From JBQTKD01 sp052386455 (GTDB lineage Bacteria; Actinomycetota; Actinomycetes; Sporichthyales; Sporichthyaceae), in the NCBI GenBank assembly GCA_052386455.1, contig JBQTKD010000087.1, positions 1-64,000 of the forward strand: a stretch of DNA of 64,000 nt, read 5' to 3'. Position 1 is the stretch's first letter. Each line of letters starts with the position of its first letter. Shown here piece by piece: positions 51,410 to 60,977 of this stretch. The translations under genes and the position numbers were made by a program. The notes under the pieces are model-generated. The model saw only the letters and a program-made list of their open reading frames with translations. It did not search any database and was not told the DNA's origin.

Positions 51410-53290
51410 CTAGCCGGCCTTGACCACGATCTTCGGGTCGATGGTCAGCACCGCGTAGCCCGCGACGGCACCGGCGCCGAAGCCCGGCGCGAAGACGCGC
51501 GTCGGTTCCTTGATCGCCCCGTCCACGACGGCGTCGTGGATGGCCAGCGGGATGCTGGCGGCAGAGCAGTTTCCGGTGCGCTCGATGTTGAAGTACACCT
51601 GCTCCATCGGGAAGTTCACGCCGCGGGCGATGTCGCTGACCATGACCTTGTTGGCCTGGTGCGGGACCATCACCTCGACGTCGTCGAACAGGCTCGCCTT
51701 GCCCGTCGAGCTGGGCAGGGCCTTGAGCTCGTCGAGCATCTGCGCCAGGTAGCGGCCGGCGAGGTTCTTCACCTCGGGACCGAACACGGTGATGTTGCCG
51801 TCGAACTCCGGGTTCGGCCAGAGGATCGCGTTGACCTCGGAGACCGGGCCCGACGCGTAGGTCTGCAGGTACTCGATGTCGCCCTTCTCGCCGTCGGGAG
51901 CCGGGGCGATGACCGCAGCGGCGGCGCCGTCGGCGAAGAGCATGCGGGAGGTGCGGACCGAGCCGATCTTGTCGGAGAACTTCTCCGCCCAGACCACGAG
52001 CACGGGGCGCTTGATCTCCTGCAGCAGGCGGGTTCCCTCGGCGAGGCCGTAGGGGAAGCCCGCGCAGGCCGCGACGAGGTCGCCGGACATGTACGTCCGG
52101 TACAGGCCGAGCTCGCCGGAGATGTAGGTGCCCATGGAAGGGATGAGGCGGTTGCTGGTGCACGTGCACACCAGGACCGCGCCGATCTCCTCGGGACGAC
52201 GACCGGAGCCCCGCAGCGCCGCGCGGGCGGCCTCGAGTGCGAGCCGCTCGAGCGGTTTGTCGGTGTAGCAGCGCGAGTCGATGCCGGTCTTGCGGGAGAT
52301 CTGCGCGGCGCTCATCGGCGACCAGTTGAACGCCGAGTTGCGGATGACGTCCTCGTTGGAGCACACGTGCTCGCCACGGATCGCCGTGATCGACTCGAAC
52401 TTCGGCTGGACGGCGAACTGCTCCGCGACGTGGATGGCCGGGAACGGTGCGGCGGGCTCGATCGCCTCGACCTCGGGGTCGAAGTCCGCGTGGGTGTTCA
52501 CGACGGTGGTGACCGAGCCGCCCTTGGCGCGCTTGATGAAGCCCAGGACGCCGGGGTTGCGGGGGACGAAGACGACCACGAACTCGTCGTCGCCGACCTC
52601 GGAGATCGGGGTGAGCCGGGTTTGGCTGCGCTCCCAGGGGTGCAGGTTGTGCAGCACGCGGGCCCAGCGGCCGAGGGACTCCAGCTCGGGCACCTCGTTG
52701 AAGTGGTCGAGGATGTCCTCTGGGCTGTAGACCGCGAAGTCTGGGTCGTGGCCGGGGAGCGCGAAGGTGAGCGCGTCGGGCTGGTCGACGAGTTCGGCGA
52801 CGGTCGGTTTGATCGCGGGCAGGTTGCTCGCGTGGTAGAGCTTGTGCTTGAAGATGTCGAAGAGGATCTCGGCGATCGCGTCCTCGGCCTCGACGTTCCA
52901 GGCGGCGGGCAGGCCCCGGTAGGCCTCGGCGACGGCGGCGACCTTGTGGGCGCCGTCGATCCACGGCTTCACGACCGGGAGGAAGACCTCCTCGGACTTC
53001 TTGGGGACGTCCTTCCACCGCATCGGGCGGGGTTCGTACATCGTCAGCGTGTACCGGTTGCCCCAGAAGAGGTTCAGGGCAACGTCGCGCAGGAGCTCGA
53101 ACCGGCTCTCGTACTTGGCGGCCTCGACTCGGTCCACGATGTCGCTGCCGGTCGGCGACTTGCTGTCGAAGTCGCGACGCACGGCCGCCTCGTACTGCTC
53201 CAGGGACGAGAACCCGGACAGGTCCATGTCCGGGAAGTAGCTGGACGGGAACACCATCCGACCGTGGCTGTTGATGACGAACGGTCTCAC
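51410..53290 (-). CDS. Beta-ketoacyl synthase III (FabH-like) with a large N-terminal extension
   Basis: A 626-residue protein. Residues about 300-626 are a complete KAS III: ISRKTGIDSRCYT, nucleophile Cys409 in DLVAACAGFPYGL, His544 in VPHQANKVM and Asn574 in NIERTGNCSAASIPLAI. Normal FabH is ~330 residues. The first ~295 residues (RDVALNLFWGNRYTLTMYEP, WNVEAEDAIAEILFDIFKHK, LTPISEVGDDEFVVVFVPRN) match no domain I recognise and end in a possible beta unit. KAS III enzymes condense acyl-CoA with malonyl-ACP or another acyl-CoA; the product here is unknown. GTG start with AGGAG five bases upstream; strong terminator behind. Confidence 0.85.
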   Translation of the reverse strand: MRPFVINSHGRMVFPSSYFPDMDLSGFSSLEQYEAAVRRDFDSKSPTGSDIVDRVEAAKYESRFELLRDVALNLFWGNRYTLTMYEPRPMRWKDVPKKSEEVFLPVVKPWIDGAHKVAAVAEAYRGLPAAWNVEAEDAIAEILFDIFKHKLYHASNLPAIKPTVAELVDQPDALTFALPGHDPDFAVYSPEDILDHFNEVPELESLGRWARVLHNLHPWERSQTRLTPISEVGDDEFVVVFVPRNPGVLGFIKRAKGGSVTTVVNTHADFDPEVEAIEPAAPFPAIHVAEQFAVQPKFESITAIRGEHVCSNEDVIRNSAFNWSPMSAAQISRKTGIDSRCYTDKPLERLALEAARAALRGSGRRPEEIGAVLVCTCTSNRLIPSMGTYISGELGLYRTYMSGDLVAACAGFPYGLAEGTRLLQEIKRPVLVVWAEKFSDKIGSVRTSRMLFADGAAAAVIAPAPDGEKGDIEYLQTYASGPVSEVNAILWPNPEFDGNITVFGPEVKNLAGRYLAQMLDELKALPSSTGKASLFDDVEVMVPHQANKVMVSDIARGVNFPMEQVYFNIERTGNCSAASIPLAIHDAVVDGAIKEPTRVFAPGFGAGAVAGYAVLTIDPKIVVKAG

Positions 53291-53496
53291 TAGGGCTCCT
53301 ACTGGTTCGGGACGATGCGGCGCTGGTGGCGCGGACTCGGGACGGGCTCGGTGGGGAAGATCCTGCCGAGAAATCGCATCGCTACCGGGCGGTTGTGCGC
53401 GCGCTCACGTAGCAGACGAAGGGTCGTTCGTCACATCCAGGGCTGGCTTTAGCACCGCTAAACTGTTGAGGGACACGCGTCGCCAAGGCCAGCCGG

Positions 53497-53691
53497 TTGG
53501 CCGTGAGCATGGACCGGGCGACGGCCGTCGTCGTCGCCGGCAAGAGGCAACCTGCGCGCCCCTCCTCGGCCGCGACCGCCGCGGGCCAACTTCTGGCTCT
53601 GCTCGACGAGCCCGCCGAACATCCCCTGCGGCCTTCGGAGGTCGCGTTGCTGCAGGACTGGCTCCGCCAACTCGCCGCCGCTCGCCCCTGA
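53497..53691 (+). CDS. Possible small ORF
   Basis: A 64-residue frame with a plausible helical end (HPLRPSEVALLQDWLRQLAA), in the otherwise gene-free 568 bases between the KAS III start and the MMPL gene. No convincing ribosome site; TTG, GTG and ATG starts are all possible. No family recognised. I see nothing else in 53291-53858 apart from the inverted repeat near 53830. Confidence 0.3.
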   Translation: MAVSMDRATAVVVAGKRQPARPSSAATAAGQLLALLDEPAEHPLRPSEVALLQDWLRQLAAARP

Positions 53692-53819
53692 CCCGGACGT
53701 CCGAACAACCGTGGTACCGGCGTCACTCCTCTTCGGACGCCCTTCCCGCGGACCGGTGGCGCCCGGGAGCGCCAAGGCAGTCGTTACCCAAGCCTGGTTG
53801 AGGTTGTAGAACAACGTCC

Positions 53820-53842
53820 TGGACACTGCGTCTAGTTGTCCA
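53820..53842. promoter_or_regulatory. Inverted repeat upstream of the MMPL gene
   Basis: TGGACA (53820-53825) and TGTCCA (53837-53842) are inverted arms separated by 11 bases, 17 bp before the MMPL start. The spacing suits a TetR-like operator. Weak on its own. Confidence 0.35.
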
Positions 53843-53858
53843 ACGAAGGGCGCTGCCG

Positions 53859-56039
53859 ATGCTCGAGCGATGGGGCGCGTACGTCGCGCGCCGGCACCGA
53901 CTCGTGCTGCGCGGCACCCTGCTCGTCTTGGTCGCGTTCGCGGCGCTGGCGCCGCTGTTTCTGTCTCGGCTGCTGGGCATCGCCTACGACACTCCCGGCT
54001 CGGAGTCCTACCGGGCCACGCAGCTGATCGAAGAACGGCTCGGCGCACAGGAGGCCGTGCTGCTCGTGGTCTCCAGCCCGACGGGCGGCGACGGCGGCGT
54101 GCTGCGCGCGATGGACGAGGCGGTGCGCGTCGCGACGGCGACCAGGGGTGTCGCCTCGGTCCCGCCCGCCGAGCTCGGCGGCGCGGTGTCCGCGGACGGG
54201 CGGGTCGCCTACCGCGCGGCGCTGTTGAGCGGCCACGCCGGAGATCGGCAGAACACCTCGACGGCGCTGAAGCACGCGCTGGACGACCTAGACCTCGCGG
54301 CGGCGCAGGCCGAGGGCGTCGAGGTCGGCCTCACCGGCGAGAGCCCGTTCTTCGTCGATCTGCTGCACTCCGAAGAGGAGGGCCTGATCCTCGCCGAGGC
54401 CATCGGGCTCCCGCTTGCCATGCTGGTGTTGTTTCTGACGCTGGGTTCGATTCTCGCGGCGGGCCTGCCGATTCTCGTCGGCCTGGCCGGTGCGGTCGTC
54501 GCGCTCGGGGTGCTGGGCGCCGCGAGCCTGTTCACGACCTTCGACGTCTTCGCCGAGAACGGCGTCGTCATGCTCGGGCTGGCCGTTGGCATCGACTACG
54601 CGCTGCTGATCGTGCGCCGCTACCGCGAGGAGCTCAGCCGGCACGGGTTGGCCGGGATCGAGGCGGCGATGGCCACCACGATGGCGACCGCCGGTCGGAC
54701 GGCGCTGTTCTCCGGCGTCACCGTCGTGGTCGCGCTGCTGCCGATGTGGCTCATCGACGTGCCGACACTGAGCAAGTACGCGATGGCGGGCCTGCTCGGC
54801 GTGGCGGGCAGCGTCGCGATGGCGCTGACGCTGCTCCCGGCGCTGCTGGTCCGCAGCGGGAACCGCGTGTTGACGGTCCGTCTGAAGAAGTTGCGCGAGC
54901 GGGGCTTCGCCGACGGCGGCGCGTCGCTGCGGTGGGCACTCCTTGCCCGCTGGGTCATGCGGCGGTCGTGGGCGGTCCTGGCCGCCGGGGTCGGGCTGCT
55001 CGTGCTGTGCGCGCTGCCGTTGCTGGGCGCGAAGCAGGGCATCGACCTGAACGCGCGGGCCTACGCCGACGCGCCGTCGGTGCGTGCGCTGACCACCGTG
55101 GGCGAGGCCTTTCCCGGCACCACGCTGAGCAAGGTGGAGGTTGCCGTCCTCGGCGGACCGGACGCGCGCGCGGCGACCACCGCGCTGATCGCCGCCGACC
55201 CGCGGTTCGCGCCCGGGGTCGAGGTCCTGGACCTCGGAGACCGCGCGTTGATCACCGCGGGTTTGACGGTGCCCGACGACTCCAAGGAGGCCGAGGACGC
55301 CGTCGGAGATCTGCGGGCGGGGCTTTCCGCCGCGCTGCCCGCGGGTACCGAGGCCGCGGTCGGCGGCACGACTGCCCGCAGCGTCGACTACGCGGACGTG
55401 GTGCTGTCCAAGACCGTTCCCGTCGTCGCCGGAACCCTGGCGCTGTGCTTCCTGCTCCTGCTGGTCATGCTGCGCAGCCCGCTGCTGGCGGTGAAGGCCG
55501 TCGTCATGAACCTGATGTCGATCGCCGCGGCGATGGGCCTGACCGTGCTGGTCTTCCAAGACGGCTTGGGCGAAGGACTGCTCGACTTCACCTCGCCCGG
55601 CTACCTGCAGGCCTGGCTACCGTTGACGCTGTTCGTCGTGCTGTTCGGCCTGTCGATGGACTACGAGGTCTTTCTCGTCTCTCGCATGCGGGAGGAGTGG
55701 CAGCGCACCGGCAGCAACGACTTGGCCGTGGAGAACGGGCTCGCGAAGACCGGCGGGGTGATCACCTCGGCGGCGCTGATCATGATCGCGATCTTCGGTG
55801 CGTTCACGATCTGCCCGGCACCGGAGATCAAGCAGCTCGGCTTCGGGCTGGCCGCCGCCGTGCTGATCGACGCGACGATCGTCCGCGCAATGCTGGTGCC
55901 GGCGTTCATGCGCCTCGCGGGGACGTGGAACTGGTGGTGCCCCGCGTGGCTGGACCGGGTCCTGCCGGACCTTTCGGAACGTGCTGCACCGGTCTCGGTG
56001 TTCGACGGTCCGCCGAGGCCAAGCGTGTTCACCCTCTGA
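53859..56039 (+). CDS. MMPL-family RND transporter
   Basis: A 726-residue membrane transporter. After an N-terminal helix (LRGTLLVLVAFAALAPLFL) comes a periplasmic loop, then five helices including GVVMLGLAVGIDYALLIVRR, the proton-relay-type segment of MMPL proteins. The arrangement repeats in the second half, with PLTLFVVLFGLSMDYEVFLV and SRMREEW as the matching block. Two 6-helix halves make a complete, short MMPL. These export lipids in actinobacteria, and the KAS III gene nearby makes a lipid cargo plausible. ATG start. Confidence 0.9.
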   Translation: MLERWGAYVARRHRLVLRGTLLVLVAFAALAPLFLSRLLGIAYDTPGSESYRATQLIEERLGAQEAVLLVVSSPTGGDGGVLRAMDEAVRVATATRGVASVPPAELGGAVSADGRVAYRAALLSGHAGDRQNTSTALKHALDDLDLAAAQAEGVEVGLTGESPFFVDLLHSEEEGLILAEAIGLPLAMLVLFLTLGSILAAGLPILVGLAGAVVALGVLGAASLFTTFDVFAENGVVMLGLAVGIDYALLIVRRYREELSRHGLAGIEAAMATTMATAGRTALFSGVTVVVALLPMWLIDVPTLSKYAMAGLLGVAGSVAMALTLLPALLVRSGNRVLTVRLKKLRERGFADGGASLRWALLARWVMRRSWAVLAAGVGLLVLCALPLLGAKQGIDLNARAYADAPSVRALTTVGEAFPGTTLSKVEVAVLGGPDARAATTALIAADPRFAPGVEVLDLGDRALITAGLTVPDDSKEAEDAVGDLRAGLSAALPAGTEAAVGGTTARSVDYADVVLSKTVPVVAGTLALCFLLLLVMLRSPLLAVKAVVMNLMSIAAAMGLTVLVFQDGLGEGLLDFTSPGYLQAWLPLTLFVVLFGLSMDYEVFLVSRMREEWQRTGSNDLAVENGLAKTGGVITSAALIMIAIFGAFTICPAPEIKQLGFGLAAAVLIDATIVRAMLVPAFMRLAGTWNWWCPAWLDRVLPDLSERAAPVSVFDGPPRPSVFTL

Positions 56040-56076
56040 CGCGTTGGCGTTGACGAGCCCGAAGCATCCGTCTTTG

Positions 56077-56123
56077 CGATCGTTCATCCCGGAATGATCA
56101 AATCGGGTTTGTTCGAACGATCG
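56077..56123. other. Long-spaced inverted repeat
   Basis: CGATCGTTC (56077-56085) and GAACGATCG (56115-56123) are perfect 9-bp inverted arms 29 bp apart, between the MMPL stop and the glycosyltransferase start. It could be a hairpin or a pair of half-sites. Confidence 0.4.
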
Positions 56124-56180
56124 TCGGGCAGCAGCCGCATCGACGCCCTTCGGGCGGATCGCCGCCGGGAAGGAGCCGAG

Positions 56181-59075
56181 GTGACCGTCGTCGACTCCAC
56201 CACGCGCCGGCAGAGCGACCACGAGCCCGGCCTCCCGCAGCTCCCCCTCGACAGCCCGCCGCGCACGGTGGTCGAGAGCGTCCGGGAGATGCCGCAGGAC
56301 CTACTCGGGCGTTGGCTGCCACCCTCGACTGCGAGCTCGCTGCCCGGCGGATTGAGCGATCTGGCGGCCCTGACGCGGATGCCGGCGACCGTGCCCTACC
56401 AGCTGGCAGGCCTGGTACTTCGCGTGCCGACCGCGCAGGCCGGCGACCCGTGGGAAGTCGCGGCGCTTCGCGAGTGCACGGCGGTCGATCTGGCCCGCCT
56501 TCGAGTGGTGCCCCTGCACTTCGACGGCCACTCCGTGCACTACGCCAGCCCCGACGTGCCGGCGCCGGGCTTGAGCGACGCCGTCGCCAACGCCTTCGGG
56601 GTCGATCGAGCACGGCCGACCCTGTGCACGCCGGAGAGCTTCGGCGAGTGGAGCCTGCCACCGGACCCGGGCCGGCGCCCCATGCCTCCGGTACTGCCGA
56701 CTCCGCCGACCGACAGCGTCGCGTGGCTGGCGCAGATGCGCCGGTCCCCGCTGCCCTCCGCGCTGCTGCGCCGTGCGTCGGCCGCGGCGGGCACGAGCGC
56801 GGCCGCTGCCGTCGTGGCGGGCGACGCCCGTGCCTACGACATGCTCGCTCCGCTGCTCCGGCGGCTGACTGGACTGCCGGTGACCCGGGCCGAAGTGCCG
56901 CCGGACGTCCACGACTGGTGGAGTTCGGGCAGCGAGGTTCCGTTCGAGCCGACCCCGACCGAACTCGTCGAGCAGGTGCGCGGCGTCTCGGCCGGACTCC
57001 GCGGCCTGGGCTGGCACGCGGCGCTGTCCGGCCTGCCCGTCGACCAACGGGTGCGCGTGGCCGCGTGGGCGCTGGGAGCGCCGTGGCTGTCCTCGGAACT
57101 GGCGGTGCTCGTGGCGGCTCGGTGGCCGAGTGCCGTGGGCGAGTCGCTCACCGACCCGAACTGGGCGGTCCGGCCGGGACGTCCGGAGCCGAGCGGGCTG
57201 ATTCTCGGTGTCCCGCCGATCGACCCGACGCCCGATCCCGCGCGGGACGCGTACGCAGAGGCCCTGCTGGCGCGGCCCTTCGCCGACGCCCTGGGCGACG
57301 ACGTGGCTGCCGAGGCGATGTCGCTGGTGCAGTCCGGGAGCACGCTCGACGGGGCGCTGACCGAACTCGCTCCGGAGCTGTCGGCCAGCGCACTGCTGGC
57401 CGGCCACGCCGGCGTCCCGACCGTCGAACTCGATCCGCGCCCGCGAACCGAAGCCTGGATCGACGCACTGGGGCGTCCGTGTCGGGCGACGACGTGGGAC
57501 GACCCGATCGGAGCGGTCAACGAGCGCGTCCTGGTCGAGCCCGACGTCGTCCCCGTGCGCCAGGACGCCGACGGCACGCTGCTGATCGCGGTAGCCGATC
57601 CGTTGACGCCCGGGTTGGCCGAGCGTCTCGCGGTCGCAGCGGCGGCGCCGGTGCGCATCGCCGTCGCGGCACGCGAGGAGATCGCACGAGCACGCCACCG
57701 ACTCCTCGCCCGCACTCCCGGGTGGGGGCCCGCTCAGTGGCCGGAACCCGAGCCGATCGCGCGGCCGGCCGAGGAGTCCGCCCACCGTCTGCTGACGCCG
57801 GGTCAGAAAGTCGTGCTCGCGGCGGGCGGTTTGGTCGTGGCGATCGCGGCGCTGCTTGCGCCGTGGCACACCGCGACCGCGCTGGTCGGCGTGGTGCTGG
57901 CGATCCTCGTCGCCACGGGCCTGCACCGGTGCCGGCTCGCGCTCCGGTGGGGCGCTACGCCGCGCCACGGCGAGGCGCCCACGGAGGCGGACCTGCCCAC
58001 GACGACGGTTCTCGTGTCGTTGACGGACTCTCGTCGAGACCTGTCCGCCGTACTGCGCGATCTCGGCCGATTCGACTACCCCCTCGACCGACTCGACGTG
58101 CTGATGCTGGTGCACGCGTCGGACGCGTCGCGGCGCGCGGCGCTGGCCGATGCCGCGCTGCCGGCGCACGTCGACGTGCTGGTCGTCCCGGCAACGAACG
58201 CCGCCGGCGGGCACAAGGCCGCGAACGTGGGCCTGCTGCACGCGCGCGGCCGGTACACCCTGTTGCACCACCCCGACGCCTCGCCGCGGTCGATTCCGCT
58301 GCGGCAGGCCGCACACGCCTTCGTCGAGGCGCCGCCCGACGTCGTCTGCCTGCAGGCTCGGCTGCGCGCGCGCACCACCGCAACCGGCGTACTGGGCCGA
58401 GTCCTCGCGGGCCTCTACGCGGGGGCGTTCGGTGGCATCGTCGCGCTGAGCAGCGGCCGTGCCGCGATCCCGTTGGGGCCGACGGCCGCGTTCTTCCGGA
58501 CCGACTGGCTGCGCACCACCGGTGGGTGGGACCCGCACAACCGAGCCGCACAGGCCGATCTCGGCGTGCGGATTCGCCGGCTCGGCGCCCGTGCCGAGCT
58601 CCTCGACGCCGTCGTCGACCATCCCGTGGAGTCCGACGCCCGTGGCTGGCTGCGCCGCTGCGTCGGCGGCGTGGCCGGGTACGTGCAGACCTACCTTCTG
58701 CACATGCGTCGCCCCCGCCGCCTCGCCGCCGACCTCGGCCTGCGCAGGTTCCTCGGGTTCCAGTGCGCGTTGGGCGGAACCCTGGTCACGGTCGTGGCGC
58801 TGCCGGTGCTGTGGCTGCTCGTCGGGCTGTGGACGGCAGGCGCCGCCGACTGGGCCGCCCGGGTGTTCCCCGTCTCGCCGGGCGCGACGGTCGCGGTGCT
58901 CGGTCACGCCACTGCGATGTTCGTGTGCGCCTACCTGCTGGTGCGGCCCACTCCGGTGCGCACCCGATGCCGACGGCTGTTGTTCAGTCCGTGGTACTGG
59001 TCGCTGCGCTGGGGTTTCGCGACGCACGGGTTCCGGCGGCGCGGCGGTGCGCTGCGCCGGCCCGTCAAGTCCTGA
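56181..59075 (+). CDS. Glycosyltransferase family 2-like membrane protein, apparently catalytically degenerate
   Basis: A 964-residue protein. The first ~400 residues are unfamiliar; about residues 400-510 resemble the T2SSE_N/MshEN domain (AVNERVLVEPDVVPV, then GTLLIAVADPLTPGLAERLA). Two membrane segments (about 552-590) precede a GT2 domain of the XagB type (DVVCLQARLRARTT, GGWDPHN, GYVQTYLLHMRRPRRL), and membrane helices end the protein. At the usual DAED site it has HHPD (about residue 696), and at TED it has AAQ before ADLGVRI (about 790), so the metal-binding and base acids are lost. GTG 56181 is chosen for AAGGAG five bases upstream. Confidence 0.78.
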   Translation: MTVVDSTTRRQSDHEPGLPQLPLDSPPRTVVESVREMPQDLLGRWLPPSTASSLPGGLSDLAALTRMPATVPYQLAGLVLRVPTAQAGDPWEVAALRECTAVDLARLRVVPLHFDGHSVHYASPDVPAPGLSDAVANAFGVDRARPTLCTPESFGEWSLPPDPGRRPMPPVLPTPPTDSVAWLAQMRRSPLPSALLRRASAAAGTSAAAAVVAGDARAYDMLAPLLRRLTGLPVTRAEVPPDVHDWWSSGSEVPFEPTPTELVEQVRGVSAGLRGLGWHAALSGLPVDQRVRVAAWALGAPWLSSELAVLVAARWPSAVGESLTDPNWAVRPGRPEPSGLILGVPPIDPTPDPARDAYAEALLARPFADALGDDVAAEAMSLVQSGSTLDGALTELAPELSASALLAGHAGVPTVELDPRPRTEAWIDALGRPCRATTWDDPIGAVNERVLVEPDVVPVRQDADGTLLIAVADPLTPGLAERLAVAAAAPVRIAVAAREEIARARHRLLARTPGWGPAQWPEPEPIARPAEESAHRLLTPGQKVVLAAGGLVVAIAALLAPWHTATALVGVVLAILVATGLHRCRLALRWGATPRHGEAPTEADLPTTTVLVSLTDSRRDLSAVLRDLGRFDYPLDRLDVLMLVHASDASRRAALADAALPAHVDVLVVPATNAAGGHKAANVGLLHARGRYTLLHHPDASPRSIPLRQAAHAFVEAPPDVVCLQARLRARTTATGVLGRVLAGLYAGAFGGIVALSSGRAAIPLGPTAAFFRTDWLRTTGGWDPHNRAAQADLGVRIRRLGARAELLDAVVDHPVESDARGWLRRCVGGVAGYVQTYLLHMRRPRRLAADLGLRRFLGFQCALGGTLVTVVALPVLWLLVGLWTAGAADWAARVFPVSPGATVAVLGHATAMFVCAYLLVRPTPVRTRCRRLLFSPWYWSLRWGFATHGFRRRGGALRRPVKS

Positions 59076-59082
59076 CGGCCCG

Positions 59083-59685
59083 TCAGCCCTTCGCGAGCGC
59101 GATCACGATCTCCGCCGCCGCAGCCGGGGCGAGCCGGTCGGTGTTCAGCACGAGGTCGTAGTGGTGCGGCGCCTCGGCGCCGACGTCGTAGAACCGCTTG
59201 AGGTAGTCCGCGCGGTTCGAGTCCAGCTTCGCGAGCTGTTTGCCGCTCTCCGACAGGCGCGCCGTGCGCGTCTCCGGCGAGGCGGTGAGGAAGACCCGCA
59301 GGGTGTCCGTCCGGTCCCGCAGGGCGAAGGACGCCGCGTGCGCCACGATCACGGCCGCGCCCGCCTCGGCGACCTGCTCGATCGTCGTGCGGATGAGGTC
59401 GCGCAGCGCACCGTCGGTCGGCAGGTCGTCGATGGTGTGCGGCACGTACGCCCCCATCGACGCCCCCGCGGCCGCGGGCCCGAGGCGGTCCAGCAGGCGG
59501 TTCGCGAAGGACTTGCGCCTCTCTACGTCGGCCACCAGCGCCGGCTCCACGTCGGCCTGCTGTGCCGCCAGCGCCACGATCTCCTCGTTGACGAGGCGGT
59601 ACCCCAGCCGGTCCGCCACGAGGGGCCCGACCTCGGTCCCGCCCGAACCGTCCACCGCCGACAAACAGATCACCCGGAAGCTCAT
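59083..59685 (-). CDS. Cytidylate-kinase-like family protein
   Basis: A 200-residue P-loop-type protein of the Cytidylate_kin2 family: VICLSAVDGSGGTEVGPLVA takes the place of the phosphate-binding loop, followed by RLGYRLVNEEIVALAA and KRFYDVGAEAPHHYDLVLNT. This family is distinct from Cmk at 63741. A nucleotide-binding role is probable; the substrate is unknown. ATG 59685 begins the conserved part. Confidence 0.78.
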   Translation of the reverse strand: MSFRVICLSAVDGSGGTEVGPLVADRLGYRLVNEEIVALAAQQADVEPALVADVERRKSFANRLLDRLGPAAAGASMGAYVPHTIDDLPTDGALRDLIRTTIEQVAEAGAAVIVAHAASFALRDRTDTLRVFLTASPETRTARLSESGKQLAKLDSNRADYLKRFYDVGAEAPHHYDLVLNTDRLAPAAAAEIVIALAKG

Positions 59686-59743
59686 GGGGGCGACCCTATC
59701 CAGCGACCACAGCCGACGGCACACCAAAGCCAAGCGCGGGCAC

Positions 59744-60619
59744 TCAGGACTGCGACTGCCACACCTGTGGGAACAGTTCGCAGGCCAGGCGGTCTCCCGC
59801 GGCGAGGTCGGGGAAGGGCTGATGGCCCATCAGCGGTTCGTTGTGGAAGGCGTGGCTGTCGTGCGGGTCCCACCGCACCGTGTCGTCGGCGTACATGGTC
59901 GTAACGGCTCGGCGGGGCACGCTTTCGGTCGCCGGCAGCGTCCCGTGGACCGTCCCCGGGTGATGCAGGATCACATCGCCCGGCTCCACCTCGCCCACGA
60001 GCCACTCGTAGTCGGCGTAGGCGGTGTCGAAGTCGGGCAGCGGGAGGAACCGCTCGCTGGTGTCGTACTGGGCGGCAACGGCGTTCTGCTCGTCGAAGCT
60101 GCGCGCACGGTAGGTCGGTCCCCGGTGCGAGCCGCGCAGATAGTGGACCGCACCGCTGCGAGCGGTCACCACGTCCAACGGCACCCACTGGCGGAAATAG
60201 TGATCCGGTTCGGTTGCCGGGGTGTACGGGGCGTCCTGGTGGAACGGGGTGGTTTTCCTGGCCCCGGCCTCGCGAGCGAAGATCTGGTCGAAGAACAGGG
60301 TCATCGTCTGCGCCCGGGGCAGGACCTGCCGGGCAAGTTCGATCATCGGTCCGCGCAGAGCCCAATCCCGGAATACCGGGTGGTAGCGCCAGGCGTAGGT
60401 CAGGGTGAAGAAGCGCGGCCCGCTCCCCGCGGCGAAGTCGACGCCGGGGGTCGCGGGATCGGCCATCAGATCCTGCGTAGCGCTGCGCAGCGCGTCGATC
60501 CACTCCAGCGGAACAACGCCTCGGACGATCGCCGCGCCGTCGCGCCAGTAGGACTCGATCTCGTCTTCGCGCAGGTCGCGCGTCAACGCGGCGGGCAGGG
60601 AGGTTTCCGGGGCATCCAC
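59744..60619 (-). CDS. Phytanoyl-CoA dioxygenase (PhyH) family protein
   Basis: A 291-residue Fe(II)/2-oxoglutarate-dependent oxygenase. The iron ligands HxD are in TTPFHQDAPYTP, the distal His in DVILHHPGTVHGTLP and the 2-oxoglutarate Arg in VPRRAVTTMYAD. Start and length are normal for bacterial PhyH proteins. The substrate is unknown. GTG 60619 is the first in-frame start next to the conserved region. Its upstream region is insertion-sequence debris. Confidence 0.85.
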   Translation of the reverse strand: MDAPETSLPAALTRDLREDEIESYWRDGAAIVRGVVPLEWIDALRSATQDLMADPATPGVDFAAGSGPRFFTLTYAWRYHPVFRDWALRGPMIELARQVLPRAQTMTLFFDQIFAREAGARKTTPFHQDAPYTPATEPDHYFRQWVPLDVVTARSGAVHYLRGSHRGPTYRARSFDEQNAVAAQYDTSERFLPLPDFDTAYADYEWLVGEVEPGDVILHHPGTVHGTLPATESVPRRAVTTMYADDTVRWDPHDSHAFHNEPLMGHQPFPDLAAGDRLACELFPQVWQSQS

Positions 60620-60749
60620 GCCCCCATCGTGGCCTGCAGAGCACCCGCGAGTCTTCGTCCCCTGCGGACAGATACCGGCACCGGACTTGCGGAGCGGTCC
60701 GCAGGCGTCAGATCGGAACAGGGCCTGCCGACGGCGCCGCCTGCAGCAG

Positions 60750-60925
60750 GCCACGTTCGACGACGCGAGGCGGTCGATCATCGCCGCGGCGACGACGTCG
60801 TCGCCGAAGACCTCGCCCCAGCGGCCGAAGGCCTTGTTGCTGGTGACGATGAGGCTGGCGCGTTCGTAGCGGGCCGAGACGAGTTGGAAGAACAGGTTCG
60901 CGGCCTCGGGCTCGAACGGGATGCA
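60750..60925 (-). mobile_element. IS21 IstB ATPase C-terminal fragment
   Basis: The leftward frame carries IPFEPEAANLFFQLVSARYE and SNKAFGRWGEVFGDDVVAAA followed by MIDRL, the sensor region of IstB. The Walker A part is missing, so it is a decayed fragment, with no complete IS21 terminal repeat visible. Confidence 0.75.
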
Positions 60926-60977
60926 GACCCTCGCCGATCGGCTCTTCGAGGACAAGGTCATCCCGCAGAAGGTCGAC

